In this document: positions 9,789-18,657 of the stretch, one piece after another
Layout: every line of letters begins with the position of its first letter
How positions within the stretch are numbered: position 1 is the first letter of the stretch
DNA from: Naegleria lovaniensis
Taxonomy: Eukaryota; Heterolobosea; Eutetramitea; Acrasida; Naegleriidae
Assembly (NCBI RefSeq): GCF_003324165.1
Contig: NW_025407900.1
Coordinates: 1-43,892, forward strand
Length of the DNA stretch: 43,892 bases
Reading direction: 5' to 3'
The notes under the pieces: generated by a model
Databases searched by the model: none
What the model saw: the letters and a program-made list of their open reading frames with translations, nothing else
Told to the model about the DNA's origin: nothing
Made by a program: the position numbers and the translations under genes

Positions 9789-10868
9789 ATGGTGGTATCC
9801 TGTGCTTACAAAGATCTCCTTAAGGATAGAAAAATTTCCAAGAAAGATGCTTATAATATCGCCCTCCACAGAAATCTGGAAGAACTCGAAATGGAACGAG
9901 TTCTTGGCTGTGGAAGTGGTTGGAGCCCTCTGTTCGAAGGTTGGAACGCCATCTGTCTAGAGGCGACTTTCAGTCCAGACTCCATCTTTCACATGTGGAG
10001 ATGCTTCAAACGATTCCAAGAATACAGATTCTGACACCAACGACCGTTCACTTATGAAACAGCTGAAAAGTTTGTTTTCTATGAATTAGAAAACAAAAAA
10101 GGCTGGGAACTTCCTCGCCTTAAATCTTCACTCACATTCTTTGCAAAAATCTATAAGATCAACCTGGAGTGGAAACCGGAATTTAATGACCTTATTAAGG
10201 GTGGTCAACGAATTTACAATGCAATACACAAACGATCTCTTCAAAGGGATGGAGTTTCCATTTCTCACATCTTAGATTGGATGGAGAAATATCAACCTTC
10301 ATCCGAGAAGGACAAATTTGAAAAACTCCTGATTGCAACCACCATGATCATTGGATTCCGCACACTCTTTCGTCCCTCAGACATTGCTTCTATTAAATGG
10401 TGTGACATTACCTGGGACAAACCAAAGAAGGGTTGGATTCAAATAATTAATTCAGGTCACAAAACCGACAAGATGAATCTCGATAAAGATCCCATCATAA
10501 TCGAACCAGCCCCAAACCAAAAGTACTGCCCAGTGAAATTAATCACATCATACAGAGACCAAGTCCACCACTTCAAAGAAAGAAATAGTCCTTTCCTCTC
10601 CTTTACCGACAATCGATTCCTAACATCCAACCACAAATGCGAATTCATGAAGAAAGTGAGAAAAATCCTTAACAATAAGGAAAATATTCTAGGGCACTCC
10701 CTTAGAATTGGAGCAGCTTCCAAACTCACCGAAGAAGGAGAATCGTTGGATGTGATCATGCATGCAGGTAAATGGAAATCAAACGCCTGTAATGCATACA
10801 CTAGGAATATTGCTTTAGCAAATAGAGGACTTTCGAACACACTTTTCAATAAGGAAGACAACCTCTGA
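9789..10868 (+). pseudogene. Tyrosine recombinase of DIRS-like element, one internal stop
   Basis: A frame open from about 9789 to the TGA ending at 10868, except for one TGA at 10032-10034. The helical SAM-like part (YNAIHKRSLQRDG) precedes a catalytic domain with the R-H-x-x-R-H/W-Y series: Arg in GFRTLFRPSDI, His and Arg in GHSLRIGA, His/Trp in HAGKWKS, and Tyr in NAYTRN. From 10281 to 10868 the catalytic part is fully open. In intact elements this recombinase integrates circular cDNA. Confidence 0.82.
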
Positions 10869-10896
10869 ACCAAACCAATTCGTCTAAAAATTACCT

Positions 10897-12344
10897 TGTG
10901 TTGTATATCGTTACATAAATAGAAGAAGATGACATGCTGACAACAACACCCTTAAACAATGTTGTCACAGTTATGCAAGAAAGTAGTAAGCAATATCTTT
11001 TTTACTGACACTGAATATGGATTGACAACGATCTGTAAAGTCTTATGGTTTGTTTATGAGGGTCGTCATGATACTGAAGCAGGAAGTATTTATTCAAAGA
11101 ACAACATATATCAACAAAAGGCTCAAACTCATCAAAAGTAATAAATGAAGGCTCATAATTTGTTGTTGTACCCGTTCCTGCAAATTCATGTTTCACTTTC
11201 TCGAGGGGTGGAAGAAATCGCCCATCCCAGCAATCATCCCCGTCAGTATTTTGTTGCTTTTGAACAAGCAAGTTCTGGCCACACTTTAATCAAAACAAGT
11301 GGCTTGTAACAACATCGACCTTAAAGTTGTTGTTGCATTCAACATGGAAATTTCAAACATTCTAAAATTTGATCTTCATTGTTGGTGATTTGTTGAACTC
11401 TTGGTATTGTAGTTTGCATTAAAGTATGAAATTTTTTTTTCGTTCGTTTTGGGGTCATTTTTTGCTCCCGTTGTTGTTCGTTTTTGTGATTTGTTTAGCG
11501 TTTCGTTCGCTTACTAAAACGATGAATATTCAGTGCAGAGAGAATTACTAGTACTGAACCGTATGTGCAAAAAAGTGCTGAAAGGGGTTGATGTAGTGTT
11601 CAGAGTCCAATCATCCATTTAAATTAATACCGTCGTTGTTGTGGTTGTTTGTTTTTGTTTTTCGTTGTTGTTCGTTGTTTTGTGTTGCCAGTTGTTGTTT
11701 TTTGTGCGTTTTTCATTTTTAAAACGACGAAAAAAATTTCACACTTTAATGCAATCTACAATAAATCACGGAATGTTGATAATCTTCCTTTGATTTAATT
11801 TTCGAATTTGTGTAATTTTACAACCAATATGCACTTAGATCGTTGTTGTCCTCCAATGGGATGTAATCATGAAAATAGTCTCCTATTATCAATATTGGAC
11901 AATCGATTGGTTGAGCAAGTATAGAGTCCTCAGTAGGCGATTCATTTCTGAATTCAGCAACTCATCCTGCAATTTTCAAATAGTAGATCATGGTGTAAAA
12001 CGATGGAGCCACATATCTAACTTTTCCTTGATGTCATTTATCCTCTCACATGTATTATTCGAGGTGTACGTTGAAATTTGGAGTTAGAATACAATCAGAA
12101 AGAGAGTTCAACAAAAACATCAAGAAGATGCTACCAAGAACGTTAGCTCATTTGTTCAGAAGTCGATGAATGGTAGACTACTGGTAGTAATGGACGATAT
12201 CGTGGCCACCCATGAGATATTATCTATACTGAGGACGACTATTGAGGTACCACTGGAAGCGATAGGGTTCTTCTCAAAATCACATGGAATGACATTCTAA
12301 CAATTTTCCTTAAAAAAACAAAACAAAATTCTGCAAAAAAATGT
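10897..12344. other. Long intergenic region, no supported gene
   Basis: About 1.45 kb. The part at 11400-11740 is strongly T/G-rich on the plus strand. A frame at 11869-12300 is open apart from one TAG at 12085-12087, and the piece after the TAG reads like protein (MNGRLLVVMDDIVATHEIL), but it matches no family I know and could be a remnant. A minus-strand frame at 11002-11271 has a protein-like stretch (YEPSFITFDEFEPF) but only a TTG start. Neither is supported enough to call a gene. Confidence 0.45.
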
Positions 12345-12427
12345 CGCGGTCTGCAGGACTCGAACCTGCGCGGGTCACCCCATTTGATTTCAAGTCAAAC
12401 GCCTTAAGACCACTCGGCCAAGACCGC
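12345..12427 (-). tRNA. tRNA-Ser (anticodon TGA)
   Basis: The 83-nt cloverleaf reads 5'-GCGGTCT (acceptor) with matching AGACCGC plus discriminator G at the 3' end. D arm TGGCCGAGTGG; anticodon stem TTTGA/TCAAA around loop CTTGAAA, giving anticodon TGA; an extended type II variable arm GGG-TGA-CCC; T arm GCAGG-TTCGAGT-CCTGC. The long variable arm and G73 are both serine features. No intron. CCA is not encoded, as usual in eukaryotes. Confidence 0.97.
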
Positions 12428-12669
12428 TATATGATATAATAAGGAACAGAGGTAATAAGATCGAATTGTATGAATTACAAGACTAAAGGTACTTCCAGCT
12501 TTTTGTGGTGCTGGAAGACTGAAGCAATATGGATTTCATTGCCCAAGAACGAATAGACACACACCAACTCCCTTTCCCTCTTGTTTTGTAGAATTAAAGA
12601 CTTGAAAGCGAGTAAGGCTTGTGATTTCAAACAAAAAAAACATCGACTTGCCTGAAACTTACTTCTCTA

Positions 12670-15306
12670 ATGTCAAAAAGGCCAAAGCCAAACGACTCCT
12701 CGTTGTCTCTCTCAGACTCAACTAAGAAACCTAAAACTTATGGAGATTCTATTTCAAACCCTCTCGTTGTGGAAGAAGAACAACAATCTCCTCGTACATA
12801 TGCACGGATTGAAACATCTGCAAGCCCTGTTCAAATGAACGGAGAGGAAGCCGACCGCAACGAGTCCTCATCCACTATGGATAGGGACTCCACCAGTATG
12901 ACCGATGCAAACCACAAGAAGAAGACGTCCAAAAAGAGGGTAGGAAAAACCCACGAAGGAACAAAACATAAATGGACCGATGCCGTTGACACCATCCTTA
13001 TCTCTACTGTAGCAGGAGCTACCAAGCAAAACAAACAGATTTCTTGGGTACACGCCTTTCCTGCCTTCCAGAAAGCAATGAAGGAGAAGTTTGATCCTCG
13101 TTTAACACCTACTTCCCTCCGAAAACGTTTTAGTGCTCTCCTTAAGAATCATGAGATGAAAAACTCCTACGACCTTCAAGAAAAAGGAGGTATTTTAGCT
13201 CAAAACCTTCTTCTCGAGCAAGTGCAACGCAAAATCAAAGATGCTCAAATGGGTCGAATAGAGGATAGTTATGAGAAGATTGCAAGGTGTACCTCCAACG
13301 AAACTGCTTTGGCGCTTACATCCAATGATCAAAACAACAAATACTTGCCTCAGGCGATTGGAACCTTAGACTTCTTTGCCATTAATGTCAGAAACCTTTC
13401 CATCTTTTATCTCGACCGATATGGATTGTTAGACTCTTCCCAAATGCATCAAGGCTCGTTGCAAGTGTTAAAAGGACTGGGTAAAATCTTTGCCTTGGAA
13501 CCTCGTTTGTTGGCAACGGAGGGTATTGATGCTGGACATGTTGGAACATACGCTTCAGTGTTAAAAAGTCTTGGTTATGAGAAACCCAATCAATACTTTT
13601 TTGAGTGGTTTAAGAAGATGTGTATGGATCGCTTCCAAAACGAAGATCAAGTTATACTTCCACAAGAAACAGAGTTTGCGGTGGAACCAAAAGAAGAGTG
13701 TTTTGGTTCCATATCCCTCCAAGACATGGTGAAGATGAACAGCACACCCAACATCATTGGTATTAAGGTGGAAGGGTCACGATTTGTTGGTGAATTTTGC
13801 CCTGTGCGCTTGGAAGTCGTGAAAACCTCTGAGTATGGCAGTATAGGAACCAAAACAGGTACCTATAACGGATTTAGCGATCATCAACACAAGAATTGCA
13901 GAATCTTGTGTGAAGACAAATTAATAAGAAAAGTTGACATGAATCATTATTATGTGACCAGTTGCCACAACAAACAGTTCGAAAAAGTGTCTGTTGATAC
14001 CATGAAGAAGGTGTGGAAAGAGGAGTTTGAGACAAACCTTGAGTCGTCTTCAAAAGGTACCATAATGTATTCAAGCACTGTTCAAGATCCTGGAAAATTT
14101 CTGAGACGAGCTCACATTCCTTTTGATCTAAAGCCAACAAATGACAAACTTCTTCAACAGTGGATGAATGGTAGGTTCTTTTTGATCATGTACAGTTCGC
14201 TCTACATACTTTTCCAGCTGAGAAGAAATTGCTTGAACTTGCCAACCCAAAAGCTAAATTGGATGAAGAATTGATATTGAAGTATGTTAGTGTACTGACT
14301 GGATTGTGGTTGGCAGACGGGAGTTTTCAAGAACCAAAATTCTATTTAGGCAAGGATGAACATCAGATTTTCGATTGGGTGTTCAACGTTGCAAAACTGT
14401 TATTTCCAGATATTCCTTGTTCAAGATTACATGTTTTCAACAAGATTCTTTACCGTGGAAATAACACAAAGAAGGAGGAGGATGATCACCAGGTGTTCCA
14501 AGACCATGATGACCCTCAAGAACAATCCTCAGAGGAGTTGATGAATCGTTATCGATCCATGCTTCGTCAAAGATCCGAGCACCATAATTGGTATCATTTC
14601 AAGAAAGAACAATATGATGACATTCTCAAGCATGTCATTGCAATTCCATACAATTCGACAGAGGAATCAAACTTGCTCCAACATGGTTACGAACCAATGA
14701 TGTTGGTGGTTTGGTTTCAACATCCCAATTGGATTCAAACCATGAGAGAGATTCAAACCCTCGTTGGAACTGCCAAGAATTATCCTCAATATTTTTATTT
14801 GGCACCCAAAACATTTTGTCTTGGGTTTTTACTTGGTTTTACCTATGGTGATGGTTATAAAGAAAAGCATAAGAACGTATTCAGTGTCAGTCAAAAAGAT
14901 ATTGCAGGTATGTTTCATTGTATAACGATTACAACATGCTTATTTTGTTGAAGCCCTTCATTTATTAAGGTGGTATTGCTCTCAACAGGGAATGTCATCG
15001 TCATCAATTTACCAATCAAAGCAAGTGTTTAGTTTCCGTTTCTATGGACCTGGACTGGTTTATTTCACAGATGAGCTTTTCAAAAAGAAGAGCAAAGATG
15101 GAGATTCTTCGTCAATTCCTCGAATGCTGTCTCTTCCTTATCATTACGACCACCAGCTAATGGAAGAAAAGATCAAAGTTTCTGTTTTGGATCCCAGGGT
15201 TCAATTCCTTGTTACAGCTAGAGGTGCAGTTTATAACGTTGGAAAGAATACTTTCATCCACTACCTCCATGACTGTAATGATGGTAAAATCATCAAACAT
15301 GCATGA
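12670..15306 (+). CDS. Double-LAGLIDADG nuclease-like protein, three exons, possible SANT/Myb N-terminal domain
   Basis: Exons 12670-14170, 14218-14907 and 14954-15306 join in frame to 847 aa. The introns are 47 nt (GTAGGT...TTCCAG) and 46 nt (GTATGT...TTGAAG), both of which restore an uninterrupted protein-like frame. The N-terminal 90 residues are charged, with a nuclear-signal-like KKKTSKKR. Residues about 98-165 (KHKWTDAVDTILIS...SLRKRFSALL) look like a helix-rich SANT/Myb-type DNA-binding domain. Residues about 527-540 (LTGLWLADGS, Asp534) and 704-714 (LGFLLGFTYGDG, Asp712) are two LAGLIDADG motifs about 178 residues apart with both catalytic Asp present, as in monomeric homing nucleases or intein endonuclease domains. 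No flanking extein or terminal His-Asn splice junction is visible, so it looks free-standing. Whether it cuts DNA is not known. Confidence 0.72.
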
Positions 15307-15859
15307 ATGTTTCACAAAACCAGCTCCCACTTTCATCATGGATCTATTGAAAGATGGCCGAAACGAAAATATTGAACATAACTGAATGCAACCTCAGATC
15401 TTTCCTTCAAAATTATGAAATACGTGCTTTTAATAATAAAGTCTAGAGATCTAGACTTGAAATCCAATGAGGCGACAACAACGTTATATGAACAAACGAA
15501 AACAACTTTCAACAATGATCTATTTTATAAAATATCATTTCGAGCGCTTGCAAAATTAAGAGTATTTATGGCCGTTCAGCGCCTCTGGACATTTGACGTT
15601 CGCTTTCTAAGGTGTTAGAACTTCGGTATCAATTCTTTGACAAGAGTCCAATAACATTCGTTTGTTCATACAAATTTCGAAAGATTTCTCTGGGCCGGTC
15701 CAAATTATGTCATGGTATCAGTCCATGCTTACGAACATTCACCCCTCTCGTCCTCATGTGGTGAAATTATTTCACTACACTCGTTGTAACGAAAACATCC
15801 CCTCGGAACAACTCTCCTGCAACATCTCACAAAAAATACTACTTCATCATCGTTGTAAC
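15307..15859. other. Intergenic region, nothing recognised
   Basis: About 550 bp between the LAGLIDADG gene and the chosen start of the next gene. The frame of the next gene is open back to 15662, but that part lacks a signal-peptide start and reads unlike the family. Confidence 0.4.
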
Positions 15860-18373
15860 ATGCAACCACGGATCATCATCATTGCCACCATCTGCCTTGT
15901 CCTATCCCTCCTATGGCAACCACACCATGATCCAACAATAGTGACAGCACGACCCAACAAGTCCTTCAACAAGGATCCTCGTCGTCTCAATTTCATATTC
16001 GGAACCAACGTAAATCCTCTCATTCAACAAACCATCACTCGCCATTTGAATCAATTATCGTTTGAACTCATTGGAGATCAATCCTTGTTACTCTCCTTTG
16101 GTAATACCAGTACAACTTTACAATACATTTCACGTCAAGAATTGACATTATTGGGACATGATGGTTTCATTGTGAAAACGATCATGGTTTCATTATTGAA
16201 TTCAACAACTTCTAGTAACAGCAACATTTCACAAGTCATTATATCTGTGGATGGAAATAGTGGATTATTGGCATCACACGTAAATAATGGAGTATCCTAT
16301 GGTTGTTATGCAGTATTACAAGAATTATTTGGGTTTGGATTTGCTCATCCATTCCGAATGACACCTTCTCCACTCGTTCATCAAGAAAAACCTCTCGATT
16401 TGGTACAATTCTTACAACAACATCAGAGATTACCATTGAATCTTGTCGAACGACCTCATCTTTCAAGAAGAGGTATTCATATTCATACGGAACATCCTTT
16501 GGAAATGACACACTTTTTGAATGGTTTCGGAAATGACATGTCACTCGAATATGATCAGTGGATTCTTGGAATGAAAGAATGGGAGCAGACTTGTGAGTGG
16601 TTAATTGCCAATCGACAAAATAGTGTGCAATGGATTATTCTGTATGCAGACAAGTGGAAAGATTTTGCAGATTCACACGAACGTCAAACGAGACTTTCAC
16701 TCATTGTTCACACAGCACAATCGTATGGTTTGAGTGTTGGCATTGATGTTCCCATTGTGATGGAGCAACAACATGCATGGAGATTGATTCGAAAGTTGGG
16801 ACAATATCAAGACGAAATTCGTCAATTGCATTCGAATATTGATTATATTATGGCAACTGGTGCTGATTTTATGGCTACTGAACTTGGATTTTCTGAATTC
16901 ACTCATGGAAGTGCTGAGAAAATGTTGGCCTATCTCAATGAAAGTGCTCTCTATTTGGATTTGAAATATCACAAACCCATCTTTGCCAAAGTTCACATTT
17001 CACAAGGTCAATATGTGAAAGAATATATCGATCCATTGACTGGAAAGCCAGGATTGAATTTTAACTTCTTGCCTTATTATGCAGATCCGAGATTGGGAAT
17101 TATGCCTCATACTGTGGAAATTTATGCATTGGATGATCCTGCATTTACTTATGGAAATACGAATTTTACACAAATGAGAGATTTTATGTTTTTAGAGATG
17201 GGAAAACGACAAGTCATTTGGCATCCAGAAACTGCCTATTGGATTACCTTTGATAGTAGTGTTCCATTATTCTTACCAACTTATATCGATCGAAGATTAC
17301 ACGATCTAAGACTCATTGCCAGACAAAGTGCCAAAACTGGAGTGCCACTGGATGGGCAAGTCATCTTTTCGTCAGGATGGGAATATGGCTATTGGTTGAA
17401 TGATATTGTGACCATGCGAATGGCATGGAATCCTCATTTAGAGGAATCTGATCATGAACAAGCTCTGTTGAAAACATTGGATGATGTCTCACGCTCCTTC
17501 ATCTTTGACCGTACCATTCGATCACAATTCAATTCCATGACAGTTCAGGCCATGTTGGATCAAACCAAATATCTCATCTATGGAAGAGTGAATCATACAC
17601 AACCTTCTAATTTATACAAGAGAGCAGGTATTACATTATTAGAGGGATGGGACACATGGGGTGAGTTGAATGTCCTCGCTGATACTTGGTTTGGTATGAA
17701 AATGGAAACTCAACCCTCTAAATTACAGTATGATCAAGTCGCAACAGGTTCTGATCATATGAATGAATATCAACACTATATTCGACCACTCTTGTTAGAA
17801 ATGCTTCAAAATTTTAACACAACCGCATACCGTTATTTACAATTATTCCAGTCAGGAATTGACCAGACATGGTTCGATCTCTATTCAGACATTGTCGATA
17901 GTGCACTTTTATTGAGTTACAGAACCAAACAAGTATTTGAACTTTTTGAATATTCCGCAGCGAAATACAAATCGGATCAAGCTGGACAAGAACTTCACAA
18001 GAATTTAGCAAAACAAGCCATTCAAGATGCACAACTCGTGGTGAATCATCGCATTCAGAATTTCAGAGTACGAGATCCTGAGGTCATTATTGGTTGGAAC
18101 TTTAATCCAACAGCCTATCATTTTGGCTATTTATGGCAAACCAAGAACTTGTACTTTTGGTGGAGAGATTATGGCAAGGTTGTTTTGAATTACGAGTCGC
18201 CTTGTTTCATGAATGTTCAAGATCCAGTCGATATTGTCATTGGTGAAGGATTTGCAGAAAATATGGCTGAGGAATTGAGAAAATTATTGAACTATTTAAA
18301 GTTTTTGGATGGTATTGCAGATTGTTTGGCTGCTCCAATGGATGAACCAAAAATTCCACCTTTTCAAGTGTGA
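15860..18373 (+). CDS. Secreted glycosidase-like protein (TIM-barrel type, uncharacterised family)
   Basis: 837 aa from ATG 15860. MQPRIIIIATICLVLSLLWQ is a signal peptide or anchor, which favours this start over in-frame upstream ATGs. Residues about 45-190 resemble the N-terminal domain seen before GH20/GH67/GH115 catalytic barrels (YGCYAVLQELFGFGFAHPF), followed by RPHLSRRGIHIHTEHP, the typical Arg-Gly-hydrophobic start of a barrel. Conserved-looking motifs include LIANRQNSVQW, NFNFLPYYADPRLGIMPHTV, HPETAYWITFDSSVPLFLP and FSSGWEYGYWLND. This pattern resembles a bacterial family of putative glycoside hydrolases that I know only as uncharacterised. Several Asn-X-Ser/Thr sites fit secretion or a lysosomal/food-vacuole location. 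Substrate unknown; catalytic residues not assigned. Confidence 0.62.
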   Translation: MQPRIIIIATICLVLSLLWQPHHDPTIVTARPNKSFNKDPRRLNFIFGTNVNPLIQQTITRHLNQLSFELIGDQSLLLSFGNTSTTLQYISRQELTLLGHDGFIVKTIMVSLLNSTTSSNSNISQVIISVDGNSGLLASHVNNGVSYGCYAVLQELFGFGFAHPFRMTPSPLVHQEKPLDLVQFLQQHQRLPLNLVERPHLSRRGIHIHTEHPLEMTHFLNGFGNDMSLEYDQWILGMKEWEQTCEWLIANRQNSVQWIILYADKWKDFADSHERQTRLSLIVHTAQSYGLSVGIDVPIVMEQQHAWRLIRKLGQYQDEIRQLHSNIDYIMATGADFMATELGFSEFTHGSAEKMLAYLNESALYLDLKYHKPIFAKVHISQGQYVKEYIDPLTGKPGLNFNFLPYYADPRLGIMPHTVEIYALDDPAFTYGNTNFTQMRDFMFLEMGKRQVIWHPETAYWITFDSSVPLFLPTYIDRRLHDLRLIARQSAKTGVPLDGQVIFSSGWEYGYWLNDIVTMRMAWNPHLEESDHEQALLKTLDDVSRSFIFDRTIRSQFNSMTVQAMLDQTKYLIYGRVNHTQPSNLYKRAGITLLEGWDTWGELNVLADTWFGMKMETQPSKLQYDQVATGSDHMNEYQHYIRPLLLEMLQNFNTTAYRYLQLFQSGIDQTWFDLYSDIVDSALLLSYRTKQVFELFEYSAAKYKSDQAGQELHKNLAKQAIQDAQLVVNHRIQNFRVRDPEVIIGWNFNPTAYHFGYLWQTKNLYFWWRDYGKVVLNYESPCFMNVQDPVDIVIGEGFAENMAEELRKLLNYLKFLDGIADCLAAPMDEPKIPPFQV

Positions 18374-18657
18374 AGGAACACAGTTAGTGACACCACACGA
18401 GTAGTATTTAAAAATGTTGTAGAGAGAAATATTCTTACCTGTTGGTTGTAGAACATTTTTTACGTGTATGGCACAAATGTACAGAGTGAAGAGGAAAGAG
18501 TGTCAAATGTTAAAATGTTTTTATAAGGCAATGAATTCATTGTCCTGTAATTCTTGCTTCATGTCGTGTCTGAATCCATGACATAACTCATACACGAAAC
18601 GGGCGGTTCGAAAGACGAGCCTCACTCCAGACGACAGTTTGCTCAAATTTCCATTTT

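Larger units (their letters stand above)
7501..10896 (+). mobile_element. Degenerate DIRS-like tyrosine-recombinase retrotransposon
   Basis: Order of parts: Gln/Asn-rich gag-like frame, reverse transcriptase, RNase H remnant, tyrosine recombinase. RT plus a tyrosine recombinase in place of a DDE integrase defines DIRS/Ngaro/PAT-type elements. In-frame stops occur at 8368, 8656, 8905 and 10032, with at least two frame changes between 9350 and 9600. Similar 17-18 nt stretches lie at both edges (7501-7518 and 10880-10896, both ending AAAAATTACCT) and could be remnants of the terminal/split repeats. The exact ends are uncertain. DIRS elements make no target duplication, so none was expected. Confidence 0.85.

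Noticed and set aside
12670-15306. Intein interpretation of the LAGLIDADG gene
   Set aside because: No recognisable extein protein on either side and no C-terminal His-Asn followed by Cys/Ser/Thr junction at the end of the domain; left only as a possible origin.
15662-15859. Upstream in-frame extension of the glycosidase-like gene
   Set aside because: The first codon is TTG, and the signal peptide begins cleanly at ATG 15860.
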